Assembly (NCBI RefSeq): GCF_026625565.1
Contig: NZ_CP112998.1
Span: forward strand, 994,501 to 1,058,500
Length of the DNA: 64,000 nt
Source of the DNA: Dyadobacter pollutisoli
GTDB taxonomy: Bacteria > Bacteroidota > Bacteroidia > Cytophagales > Spirosomataceae
Direction: 5' to 3'
Shown: piece by piece, positions 9,343 through 16,786 of the stretch
How positions within the stretch are numbered: position 1 is the first letter of the stretch
How the letters are laid out: each line of letters starts with the position of its first letter
Position numbers and translations under genes: made by a program
The notes under the pieces: model-generated
The model's input: the letters and a program-made list of their open reading frames with translations, nothing else
Told to the model about the DNA's origin: nothing
The model's database searches: none

Positions 9343-9376
9343 TCCTTTGCCAAAGAAATTTATAAATAAGCTGAAA

Positions 9377-10141
9377 ATGAGTAAACTAAAAAACAAAGTA
9401 GCCGTTATTACAGGCGGTAATAGTGGCATTGGGTTTGGCATTGCCCAGGAATTCAAGAATGAAGGTGCTGTCGGAACGATTGTAGGCAGATCTCAGCAAA
9501 CTTTGGATGGTTCGGTGGCTAAGCTTGGAGACAATTTTATGGCCATCAACGCAGATGTAACCAATCTTGCCGACCTGGAAAGAGTCTTTAAAGAAACATC
9601 TGAAAAGTTTGGAAAAATAGACGTAATCGTAGCCAACGCAGGCGGCGCCGTTACAGGGGCAACATTTGGTACGGTGGCAGATATTGGCGAGGCCGACTAT
9701 GACAGGACAATGGATTTAAATCTGAAAAGCGTCTACTTCACCGTTCATAAAGCATTGCCCTACATGAATGATGGTGGTTCCATTATTCTGATCGGTTCAA
9801 ACGCAGCGCATCGGGCATATGCGTCTTTTACGCTTTACGGCGCTGCAAAAGCCGCTGTGATCCATTTTGCAAAAGGATTTTCAAACGACCTTTTACATAG
9901 AAAAATCAGAGTAAATGTCATATCACCCGGTACAACCGATACACCAGTATTTGACAGGTTTGTTCCCCTCGAAGCGCTTGAAACTGTAAAAAAATACTGG
10001 GCTGATCTCATGCCTATTGGCAGAATCGGGCAGCCATCTGACATTGGCAAAACAGCGGTTTTTTTGGCTTCTGATGATTCTTCCTTTATGCTTGGTGCTG
10101 AACTTCTCGTGGATGGGGGGTTGAGTTATTTGTCCAAATAA
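9377..10141 (+). CDS. SDR-family NAD(P)-dependent oxidoreductase
   Basis: A 254-residue classical short-chain dehydrogenase/reductase. The cofactor motif GGNSGIGFG is near residues 14-22 and NAGG near 90. The catalytic Ser is in GSIILIGSNAAHRAYA, and the Tyr-x-x-x-Lys is in YGAAKAAVIHFAKG. The C-terminal FLASDDSSFMLGAELLVDGG is typical. The chosen start is the ATG at 9377 (MSKLKNKVAVITGG); the frame is open from 9335, but that extension runs through the operator region. The substrate is unknown. It is divergent from and probably repressed by the HxlR protein. A truncated NADP-binding gene fragment starts right after its stop. Confidence 0.95.
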   Translation: MSKLKNKVAVITGGNSGIGFGIAQEFKNEGAVGTIVGRSQQTLDGSVAKLGDNFMAINADVTNLADLERVFKETSEKFGKIDVIVANAGGAVTGATFGTVADIGEADYDRTMDLNLKSVYFTVHKALPYMNDGGSIILIGSNAAHRAYASFTLYGAAKAAVIHFAKGFSNDLLHRKIRVNVISPGTTDTPVFDRFVPLEALETVKKYWADLMPIGRIGQPSDIGKTAVFLASDDSSFMLGAELLVDGGLSYLSK

Positions 10142-10145
10142 TTGG

Positions 10146-10460
10146 TCCCGGCAGGGGAAAATCATCGTCGATGTGACCAGTGCCTATGGCGCGGCCCCTG
10201 AAAAACTGCCAGTGAAGGGCTTCAACCATTTGGGCGCTGCCATTCTTGATCAGGATCCGGCCGTGCATGGCGGCAGAAGGGTCGTGTTTCTGGCGAGTGA
10301 CGATGATAGCGCGGCAGCAGAGATTGGTGTGCTGGCGGAAAATCTCGGTTTTGCACCCATCAGACTGGGCGGACTTTCCGAAGGCGGGCTGCTGGTGCAG
10401 GCGCGTGGAAAAAGCTGGGGTCAATTGATCTTTAAGGACCTGATCAAGTTTGATGGATGA
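10146..10460 (+). pseudogene. 5'-truncated NADPH-dependent F420-reductase-like (COG2085) fragment
   Basis: The frame reads GKIIVDVTSAYGAAPEKLPV, then KGFNHLGAAILDQDP, GGRRVVFLASDDDSAAAEIG and GFAPIRLGGLSEGG. This is the C-terminal half of the dinucleotide-binding family that includes F420-dependent NADP reductase. A full member has about 200 residues and begins with a Rossmann GxGxxG domain, which is absent here. The fragment starts almost directly at the end of the SDR gene and its only in-frame start is a GTG at 10173. I read it as the remnant of a gene whose 5' half was lost at an insertion or deletion junction, not as a functional protein. Confidence 0.7.
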
Positions 10461-10671
10461 ATCGTATCGCCGATTTCAATGCGATTTTGGCCATTGACAA
10501 ATGCAAACCAGCGTTTAATTGAATGGGGCCAGGCCGGTGGTACACTGACTTTGCCCGCTCAAACAGCAATTAATAATTCTTTCCTGTTGAGCATGCCTCG
10601 GCATTACGGGTTGACGGTGAGCTGACCGAGAGCATATTAATATAATTGTTTCAAAAGTGTACATCCTTTCC

Positions 10672-10707
10672 AGTCCCTGCTTGTTGCCAACCAAGCGGGG
10701 ACTTTTT
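10672..10707 (+). terminator. Rho-independent terminator-like hairpin
   Basis: AGTCCCTGCTTG (10672-10683) pairs with CAAGCGGGGACT (10692-10703) with one G-T wobble and an 8-base loop, followed by TTTTT. It would end transcription from the SDR/fragment region before the prohibitin-like gene. Confidence 0.7.
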
Positions 10708-10729
10708 GTTGTTTGAAATAACTTTGGGC

Positions 10730-10771
10730 CCACTATCATTTTGATAATTGATCCTATCAAAATGATAGTGG
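10730..10771. promoter_or_regulatory. Perfect 17-bp palindrome upstream of the prohibitin-like gene
   Basis: CCACTATCATTTTGATA (10730-10746) and its exact reverse complement (10755-10771) flank the 8-base spacer ATTGATCC. The element ends 125 bp before the prohibitin-like start. The symmetry, AT-rich core and lack of a following T-run favour a protein-binding operator over a terminator. No regulator gene is adjacent. Confidence 0.6.
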
Positions 10772-10896
10772 CGGATCCGGTCAAAACTTGCATTTGCTCT
10801 GCTAAACATATAATATTGAATGCGTTAAAGTCCTGTAAAAAAGTGGCATGCCTTTGTAGCGCATAATCGCAGAGTCCAATTAACCATTCAAAAGTC

Positions 10897-11802
10897 ATGT
10901 TCATTTTAACAATAGGCGTCTTGATGCTGCTGACCGGTTTTTTTACCGCCAAAGCTTCCTATCCGATCTCCCGCTATTCGTTTATGCTCAAAATTGCCGG
11001 TCTGGCCATAACCGTTCTGGGGCTTGTCACAGCAAGCATCCGGCAGATTGATGCAGGTACGATTGGGGTGCAATCTGTATTCGGTAAGGTCAGTGCAGAC
11101 ATTCTTGAAAATGGGCTGAGCGTTGTAAACCCACTGGCCGAAGTGGCAGTGTTCGATACCAAAACTCAAAACTATACAATGTCGGCTGTCACCAGCGAAG
11201 GTGAGCAGAAAGGCGATGATGCGATACGGGTCCTTTCTGCCGATGGGCTGGAAGTGGTCATCGACCTGACGGTTCTTTACAGGATTATGCCTGAGAAAGC
11301 GCCTGCTATTTTCAAGGGGATTGGTCTGGACTATAAAGACAAAATCGTGCGCCCGGTCACCCGCACCCGCATCCGCGACAATGCCGTTTATTATGATGCT
11401 GTTGCCCTTTATTCCAAAAGACGCGACGAATTCCAAAACAGAATATACCAGACCATTGATAAGGACTTCAAAAGCAGGGGGCTTATCCTGGAGCAACTGC
11501 TGATCCGCAATATCAATCTTCCTGAATCGGTCAAAAAAACCATTGAATCCAAAATAAACGCCGAGCAGGAAGCACAAAAAATGGAATTTGTCCTCCAAAA
11601 AGAAAGGCAGGAAGCCGAGAGGAAGCGTGTAGAGGCCAAAGGTATCGCCGACTACCAAACCATTATCGCCCTCAGCTTAACGGACCGGCAATTGCAATAC
11701 GAGAGTATCAAAGCGCAAAAGGAACTGGCCGCTTCGCCTAATGCCAAGGTGATCGTCATGGGAGCAAAAGGCAGTGTGCCTTTGATCGTTAGTGATAAAT
11801 AG
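10897..11802 (+). CDS. Prohibitin-like SPFH/Band 7 membrane protein
   Basis: A 301-residue protein. Two hydrophobic N-terminal segments (about residues 1-18 and 28-47) anchor an SPFH domain that begins IDAGTIGVQSVFGKVSADIL. The domain contains the characteristic EVVIDLTVLYRI and NRIYQTIDKDFKSRGLILEQLLIRNINLP. A coiled coil rich in E, K, Q and R follows (about residues 205-250). SPFH proteins oligomerise on membranes and organise microdomains or modulate membrane proteases such as FtsH; the specific partner is unknown. The start is the ATG at 10897. A terminator and a long palindrome precede it, so it is probably a single-gene unit. Confidence 0.92.
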   Translation: MFILTIGVLMLLTGFFTAKASYPISRYSFMLKIAGLAITVLGLVTASIRQIDAGTIGVQSVFGKVSADILENGLSVVNPLAEVAVFDTKTQNYTMSAVTSEGEQKGDDAIRVLSADGLEVVIDLTVLYRIMPEKAPAIFKGIGLDYKDKIVRPVTRTRIRDNAVYYDAVALYSKRRDEFQNRIYQTIDKDFKSRGLILEQLLIRNINLPESVKKTIESKINAEQEAQKMEFVLQKERQEAERKRVEAKGIADYQTIIALSLTDRQLQYESIKAQKELAASPNAKVIVMGAKGSVPLIVSDK

Positions 11803-12309
11803 CGTAAACCTATCAATGTTAAAGGAAAACGCTTGAAAGTGTAGGCCGCATGTTGACTGGTGTATCTGAATTGGACTACTTCCCTTATCAGCAATGGATT
11901 ATACCAGAAAGCGGATAAATTCGCATTCTAATCTGAAAAAGGGAGCTGCATTCGGGTGAACCAACACCATTTCAACAACTTTGGGATTTTTAGGCAGATT
12001 GTCCATTTTGTCAGAAATTTAGAATTGAAAGCTCACTGTAAGGTGTCTCCAAAAAATACACTACCATACGAACTGCAATGTTCAATCGCACCGGCCACTC
12101 GGCTGAAACTCAACAAGACACCGGAACCATACTCCTAGATGAACTTTCGTTCATTGCCTGATTGGTCTTGCTAGAGCGAAGCCTTTGCAGAGTTATTAAA
12201 ACGAAACATCATTCCGTTATTGGGATACTCCCAGGTTGAAAATACGGAGGTGGCCGTTGCACAACTCAGTGAAAAGTAGCCGAAGTCCTTTCCATAACCG
12301 CTTGGATTT
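11803..12309. other. Intergenic region without a recognisable gene
   Basis: About 500 bp with scattered stops in all frames. Short open stretches such as 11956-12138 match nothing I recognise. It borders an IS1182-like transposase remnant, so it is probably decayed mobile-element or gene debris. Confidence 0.4.
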
Positions 12310-12549
12310 TTGCATCTTCAGGAATGTAAGGAAAAAAAATACTCTGAAACGCTTTTCATGAATTTCCAGCTATGCGAGCGGATCCCGGAGGATAATTTTT
12401 ACAGGAAGCTCAGAGAAACTCTGGATTTACAATCCATTTACAGCGATACCGAGATCTGTATGGTCGCACCGGAAACCCGTCTATTGCATTTTGATATAAA
12501 AGGAACTTACAGCTGCTATCACCTCAATTGCTTGGTGGAGACTATCTAA
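12310..12549 (+). mobile_element. IS1182-family transposase N-terminal remnant
   Basis: Within this 79-residue frame, residues about 9-45 read KKYSETLFMNFQLCERIPED and then NFYRKLRETLDLQSIY. This matches the start of IS1182-family transposases (pattern SEKLF-FQLSERVPEDNFYRRLKE-LDL). Homology stops around residue 50 and the catalytic DDE domain is absent. No terminal inverted repeats were found. It is an inactive fossil next to the lysR-like gene. Confidence 0.65.
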
Positions 12550-12563
12550 AAAAACTTTTTCTT

Positions 12564-12595
12564 CCAGTCTTATGTAAAGCTTTTCATAAGACTGG
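12564..12595 (-). terminator. Hairpin at the 3' end of the LysR gene
   Basis: CCAGTCTTATG (12564-12574) and CATAAGACTGG (12585-12595) form a perfect 11-bp stem with a 10-base loop. It begins 10 bp past the minus-strand lysR-like stop. On the minus strand a run of seven T lies about 10 bases further on. Confidence 0.5.
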
Positions 12596-12604
12596 TTGTA
12601 TCAT

Positions 12605-13462
12605 TTAAATAAGCCCAACAATATTGTTTATGAGCGGATTTTCATCATTTTTTCGCCAGTACAGATAGAGCGGAATCTGAAATGGAATTTCAATGAACCG
12701 CACGCCTACTGCGGCGGAATCGGCAACACTGATCGAAACAATAGAAATCCCCAAACCGCGAGCCACAAGCCCCAGTACGGTCGAAACGAAATCCGATTGA
12801 TAATATACATCCGGCTTGATTTGATAGTGGCTTAGCACTTTGCCAATTAGGTTCGGGTAACTGTAGCCTGGCTCTAACGAGGGTAATATAAACCTTTCAT
12901 TTTGGAGGGATTCTGAGCTTATACCATCTATTGTCTTGATCGGATGTTCCTGCGGAACGGCAAAAGCAAAGTTTTCAGTCTGCACCAGCTTGGATTCAAG
13001 AAATTCAGTCGGATGCTCATATCTGCTAAATGCCATGTCTAGTTTGAAGCTGGTCAAGAATTCAACTTCCTGATTATATTTCAGCTGGATGATCTCAACC
13101 TTGACCATTGGGTAATGGTCTGATATTTTGCTCAGAATATCAGGCAGCAACTTATAGCCAATCGATCCGGGATGGGTTATGGCAATCGTACCAACAATGC
13201 CGCTTTGAATCTTGCGGGCATAGGCGGTGGTAGCGTGTATTTGGTTCAGCAGCGGCTCCCATTGATCAAACAGAAACTTACCCGCCTCTGTCAGTTCGAC
13301 TCTACGCTTTGTCCTTTTGAATAGTGCTATCTGCAATTCACTTTCCAGCGCCTGGATTTGTCTGGTCAGGGTGGACTGGGTAATATTAAGCTGATAGGAT
13401 GTATTCCAGTAATGAAGCTGTTTTGCAAGGGCAATGAAGTATGCTATTTGCTGTATCGTCAT
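12605..13462 (-). CDS. LysR-family transcriptional regulator
   Basis: A 285-residue protein. The N-terminal winged HTH is canonical (QIAYFIALAKQLHYWNTSYQ, ITQSTLTRQIQALESEL, LFKRTKRRVELTEAGKFL). The periplasmic-binding-protein-like effector domain covers about residues 90-285 (GTIAITHPGSIGYKLLPDIL). The gene is divergent from the acetyltransferase at 13565, and the 102-bp gap contains a perfect 10-bp dyad, typical of LysR autoregulation plus control of a divergent target. The effector is not evident. Confidence 0.95.
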   Translation of the reverse strand: MTIQQIAYFIALAKQLHYWNTSYQLNITQSTLTRQIQALESELQIALFKRTKRRVELTEAGKFLFDQWEPLLNQIHATTAYARKIQSGIVGTIAITHPGSIGYKLLPDILSKISDHYPMVKVEIIQLKYNQEVEFLTSFKLDMAFSRYEHPTEFLESKLVQTENFAFAVPQEHPIKTIDGISSESLQNERFILPSLEPGYSYPNLIGKVLSHYQIKPDVYYQSDFVSTVLGLVARGLGISIVSISVADSAAVGVRFIEIPFQIPLYLYWRKNDENPLINNIVGLI

Positions 13463-13471
13463 AGATTTAAG

Positions 13472-13498
13472 CTATTAATGCGTTTGTTGCATTAATAG
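13472..13498. promoter_or_regulatory. LysR-type operator dyad
   Basis: CTATTAATGC (13472-13481) and GCATTAATAG (13489-13498) form a perfect dyad with a 7-base spacer. It lies 9 bp upstream of the lysR-like start and just before the acetyltransferase promoter, and contains a T-N11-A core. A related half-site CATTAATGGATG occurs at 13521-13532. Confidence 0.7.
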
Positions 13499-13535
13499 TT
13501 GCAAAAATAACATTTTTACACATTAATGGATGTGC

Positions 13536-13543
13536 TAAATTTG
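13536..13543 (+). promoter_or_regulatory. Bacteroidota -7 promoter element for the acetyltransferase
   Basis: TAAATTTG fits the Bacteroidota -7 consensus TAnnTTTG; the -33 element is weak (T-rich at about 13513-13517). Transcription from it would start after the in-frame ATG at 13526, which favours the ATG at 13565 as the true start. Confidence 0.45.
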
Positions 13544-13564
13544 TGCTGTATTAAACGATTACAC

Positions 13565-14125
13565 ATGGCTGGCATATTAGAATCATTAGTAATGATAACA
13601 TCAGAGCAAAGTGCTGAAATACAAATTAGTAATACTTCGCTGGAAGATTGGGATAGAATTGTCCAACTTTTTGATGGAGTAATTGAGCATCAAGGAAAAA
13701 GCAGTTACCGCGTCTGGGAATCCATTGATTGGGATGCGTTAAGAGAGGATATAGAAAAACAACTTCATTACAAAATCACGGTCAATGGTCAAATCAGCTG
13801 CATCTTCAACGTGCAGTATAGTGACCCTTTGCTTTGGGGCGAGAAAGAAAACAATGACGCTATTTACCTGCACAGAATTGTAATTGATCTGGCATTCAAA
13901 GGACAGAAACAATTTGCAAAGGTATTAGAGTGGGCAAAGCAGGATGCATTGCAACGAGGATTGAAATTCGTACGGTTAGACACCTGGGCAGACAACGCCA
14001 AGATTATTGACTACTACAACTCCTACGGGTTTATTCCCGTTGGCCATTATCAAACCTCTGACTCGGCCGAACTTCCCATTCAAAACCGGAATCTGTATGG
14101 CATTCTCTTGGAAATTAGCCTTTAA
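13565..14125 (+). CDS. GNAT-family N-acetyltransferase
   Basis: A 186-residue protein from ATG 13565 (alternatives are 13526, before the likely promoter, and 13592). GNAT features are the central strand IYLHRIVIDLAFKGQKQFAK, whose acetyl-CoA loop is less glycine-rich than usual, WAKQDALQRGLKFVRLDTWA, and the C-terminal NAKIIDYYNSYGFIPVGHYQ. The substrate is unknown; relatives acetylate amines, peptides or antibiotics. The divergent LysR gene probably controls it. A two-helix membrane protein follows 25 bp downstream, perhaps co-transcribed. Confidence 0.85.
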   Translation: MAGILESLVMITSEQSAEIQISNTSLEDWDRIVQLFDGVIEHQGKSSYRVWESIDWDALREDIEKQLHYKITVNGQISCIFNVQYSDPLLWGEKENNDAIYLHRIVIDLAFKGQKQFAKVLEWAKQDALQRGLKFVRLDTWADNAKIIDYYNSYGFIPVGHYQTSDSAELPIQNRNLYGILLEISL

Positions 14126-14150
14126 AGACACCGTTTTTAAAACCTAAAAC

Positions 14151-14384
14151 ATGACACACATGATTGGTTACGTGGCATTGACCTTGAACCTGGTTTCAAT
14201 GTCAATGTCCAATCTCCTGTACCTGCGGGTGCTCTCATTAATTGCTAATGCAATATATATCGGTTACGCAGTTTTGCTGGATGCCCCGCCTTTGGTCGTT
14301 GGGTGCAGCATAGCTGTCGTAATTCATTCCTATGGAATATTCCGAATTTATACGGCCCCGGTATCTTCTGAGAAAGGTTCCTAA
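14151..14384 (+). CDS. Small membrane protein, unknown function
   Basis: A 77-residue hydrophobic protein with about three short membrane segments (IGYVALTLNLVSMSMSNLLY, SLIANAIYIGYAVLLD, LVVGCSIAVVIHSYGIF). The layout resembles small bacterial proteins with short paired helices such as the CBU_0592 type, but the match is not firm. It lies 25 bp after the acetyltransferase, so the two may form an operon. An ATG three codons in (14160) is an alternative start. Confidence 0.6.
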   Translation: MTHMIGYVALTLNLVSMSMSNLLYLRVLSLIANAIYIGYAVLLDAPPLVVGCSIAVVIHSYGIFRIYTAPVSSEKGS

Positions 14385-14389
14385 ATCTT

Positions 14390-14560
14390 TGAGTTATAAT
14401 ATCAATCTCTCCGTAACCAACCTCTTGATCTGAGTGTGTATTTTGAAGCGAGGTTAGCTTGATGTAACGTGCTGTAAGGGGTTCAAAACGTTTGGCTTGT
14501 GTAAGGGGATTGTCCTTGATGTTGGAGAATTCTCCTGCTTGCCAGTTTCCAGCTTTGGGC
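14390..14560 (-). pseudogene. Fragment of an F5/8 type C (discoidin) carbohydrate-binding domain
   Basis: The minus strand reads WQAGEFSNIKDNPLTQAKRF, then EPLTARYIKLTSLQNTHSD and QEVGYGEIDII. This is the last part of F5/8 type C domains found at the C-terminus of Bacteroidota glycosidases such as GH29 fucosidases. The rest of any enzyme is missing, and the frame then runs into unrelated sequence. It is best read as a relic. Confidence 0.6.
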
Positions 14561-14601
14561 ATCGGATGAAACAGAGGACTCAAAGTGGGAAATGATCCCA
14601 T

Positions 14602-15075
14602 TTGTCCGGCCGGCCAACCCGTCTTACGCAGACCAGGGACAAATATGAGATGAGGTACGGCCAGCAGATCGATGATTGGTCAGCGCTGTTTTTATCGGAG
14701 ACCGATGAGCATTTTCAAAATCTGGAAACGCGCGTCCAGCAATCCATTATGGCCATCGACCGGGCTGCATCCGGGCTGAAAAACTTAAAACAACCTTTGC
14801 AGTTTCAGGACCGCATTCAGGCACTCTTCTACGGATTAGGTGTAAGCCTGCCTTATTCTATTACCGGCATTGACTTATTGGTCTTGTATTTTGTTCTGAT
14901 ACGAGTTGGCCAGCTCTATCAGGAGCGGCAAAAAATCGTGGATCAATACCAAAACGCGCCTGCATACAGACAGATCATGGAGCAAGGGAGGATCATCGAA
15001 GACCGCGGGGTGCTGTATCTGCAATTAGCCCCTGATGTCGAAACAAAAAATATTAAAGAAATTTCAATAGACTAA
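14602..15075 (+). CDS. Hypothetical protein with one hydrophobic segment
   Basis: A 157-residue frame starting at TTG 14602 (an in-frame stop lies just upstream); the ATG at 14650 (MRYGQQIDDW) is the likelier start. It is largely helical and charged, with one hydrophobic segment near residues 85-100 (GIDLLVLYFVLIRVGQLY). I recognise no family. It begins immediately after a gene fragment and may itself be the 3' end of a larger gene, so its status as a functional gene is uncertain. Confidence 0.4.
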   Translation: MSGRPTRLTQTRDKYEMRYGQQIDDWSALFLSETDEHFQNLETRVQQSIMAIDRAASGLKNLKQPLQFQDRIQALFYGLGVSLPYSITGIDLLVLYFVLIRVGQLYQERQKIVDQYQNAPAYRQIMEQGRIIEDRGVLYLQLAPDVETKNIKEISID

Positions 15076-15124
15076 TTGGATTTATCTGTCGATAGAAGTA
15101 TCGTTAACAAATTGTTATATTATC

Positions 15125-15696
15125 ATGAAAAACTTATTATTTAATTTACTGTTACTTTTCGTTTCTTGTGCATTCGCTTGTTCTTCCGAATTAGAAGACC
15201 CACGGGTCGATAATGAAGTATATAAAGGCTACTGCGGCGTTGAGTCTGTTGAATTTTCCAGAGGGGATAGTCGAGCTTATGTACCTAATGTCTTTACGCC
15301 AGATGCGAAAGAAGCCAATCGGCATTACGAACCACCGATCAGGCTAAAAACGGTTCAGTTAAGGAAATTTTTCTCGGGTTTAAATTTGGCATGAGTGAAA
15401 GTCGATTTAAAAGTCACTTTGATTGCTTAGTTAACAGTCAGACTATCAGTCAGTTTGGTGAAACAGAATATGCCTATTCAATAAAAATTCCAACCGAGAA
15501 AGTCCCTGTGGATTTGCAAATAATGCCTAAATCCTCAGATGCTAAGCTAGTCGAGTCAGAGTTGATTGCATGAGGCCGCACCAATATTCCCGGAGTGATC
15601 AAATCTAGCTTATTGTCGATTGGGACTAAGGGTAGACATGAATATTTCCTCATTCAGGACAAGGACAAAACATTTAGAATCGTGAAAAAAGCGTGA
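15125..15696 (+). pseudogene. Broken lipoprotein gene and adjoining fragments
   Basis: The first frame (15125-15394) begins with a lipoprotein-like signal (LLLFVSCAFAC) and reaches YVPNVFTPDAKEANRHYEP. This recalls the VPNxFTPNGDGxND start of gliding-motility or type B sorting domains, then ends. A second frame overlaps it and reads GSVKEIFLGFKFGMSESRFK, going to a stop at 15573. A third stretch reads GRHEYFLIQDKDKTFRIVKK to 15696. None is a whole gene. I take this as a composite of decayed coding fragments; the family calls are weak. Confidence 0.4.
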
Positions 15697-15793
15697 TATG
15701 CGCTATTTATTATCATGTATAAAGGTGATCGATACCATGATTTGGGAACTGCTGTTAAAAGACAGAGTGAAAATCGATAAAGTTTCTCGGCTA

Positions 15794-16290
15794 TTAAATG
15801 CTCGGATACAACTTCCTCAGTTCCAGGATGTCGATAATATCCTTCGGACGACCCATCATCTCTTTATCGTCGATCAGGTCTTCAAGGCCGATGAAGGCGA
15901 TCCTCCATTCCATTGCGTTTAAAGGCGGTGCGCCTGTTGTAAGCATCCCGGAAACGGATCGCTGCCCGGATGGCCGGGTTCAGATCCAGTGTGCAATCCG
16001 CAAGGTCGAATTTCAGAAACGACTTTCGGATTCGGGTCCTGTTCCGCTTTCAGTCTTGCAACGTCGACCGGCACGGCTTCCGGGGCATTCAGCAGATTGA
16101 AGTAGTTTTCGTACGTCGGATTATATCAGATATCAAGGTCAGCTTTATCGGCCGGCCGATTGGTATTCCTGGCCATGGACACACGGACGTATCCGTAATA
16201 CGACACAGCAAAGCCGCCAACGATCATGTACTCGACCTTGTGATCGTTCAGTGATGTTATAATTCGTGGAAGGGAATTGAAATCAAGCAT
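15794..16290 (-). pseudogene. Decayed nucleotidyltransferase-fold gene (minimal NTase / AbiEii-like)
   Basis: From ATG 16288-16290 the frame reads MLDFNSLPRIITSLNDHKVE, then YMIVGGFAVSYYGYVRVS. This is the GG-containing entry of a minimal nucleotidyltransferase fold. The acidic motif region DLDI is followed by TGA where relatives have Trp (DxDxWYNP). The frame continues as YNPTYENYFNLLNAPEAVPV, then loses phase. The proper C-terminus reappears in another frame as WRIAFIGLEDLIDDKEMMGR and PKDIIDILELRKL, ending at 15794. One nonsense change and at least one frameshift make it dead. Related genes of about 160-170 residues occur across Bacteroidota, often in pairs with a short partner. It is directly preceded by an intact 59-residue gene. 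Confidence 0.75.
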
Positions 16291-16299
16291 GTGCAATAC

Positions 16300-16479
16300 C
16301 TATACTGGTTGCTTTGCAGCCTTTGGGTGCGATTTCTCAGGAGGATTGTCGCCGCGCAGGAAGTCCATAAAGCTTTCAAACCGTTTGTGACGATCCGCGA
16401 GTACAGCATCCCTAACCGTTCCACTGGTCGCGGTGTCTTTCATATCCTCGAAACTGCTGTATTTCCTTACCTTTTCCAT
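16300..16479 (-). CDS. 59-residue partner of the nucleotidyltransferase relic
   Basis: An intact small frame: ATG at 16477-16479, TAG at 16300-16302. It begins MEKVRKYSSFEDMKDTAT and continues with ADRHKRFESFMDFLRGDN, a basic amphipathic segment likely to be helical, then a Pro/Lys-rich tail. It ends 9 bp before the start of the dead nucleotidyltransferase, in the same direction, so the two were an operon. A short charged helical partner next to an NTase-fold protein is the layout of several toxin-antitoxin and anti-phage pairs. That role is inference. I recognise no named family. Confidence 0.55.
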   Translation of the reverse strand: MEKVRKYSSFEDMKDTATSGTVRDAVLADRHKRFESFMDFLRGDNPPEKSHPKAAKQPV

Positions 16480-16786
16480 AGCGGTAACGATTTTCCTTGG
16501 TTATAGAACATTGAAATATACCGATATGGTGCAAAACCGCAATGAAAATTGTCGTGCAATAGATAAATTGTCATACTGTTTCACCAAGATAAAAAGTAGA
16601 TGAACCGGTACTTTTTATAAAAAAAATTCCTCAAAATTACGGAATTTTTGCAAACTTTTCGAAAATATATATTTGTTAAAAAATTGATAATCAAATCATT
16701 AATAATCAAAAATTGTAAACTTCCTAAAAATTGTAATTGCATGTGTTGCGGCGAAGGGATATATTTTCATCACGCACCTAAACGCA
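16480..16786. other. AT-rich intergenic region with two tandem hairpins
   Basis: No gene is visible. AAAAAGTA/TACTTTTT (16591-16598 and 16609-16616) and AAAAATTCC/GGAATTTTT (16622-16630 and 16641-16649) form two adjacent stems with 10-base loops. The second is followed by GC then AAAC. They lie between the start of the minus-strand NTase pair and the plus-strand truncated AbiEii-like gene. Confidence 0.5.

Noticed and set aside
10515..10952. 145-residue minus-strand open frame overlapping the prohibitin-like start
   Set aside because: It lies over a terminator hairpin and a palindrome, has no family features, and is antisense to a clear gene start.
10906..11658. 250-residue minus-strand frame inside the prohibitin-like gene
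   Set aside because: It is the antisense shadow of a well-supported SPFH gene and its translation shows no domain.
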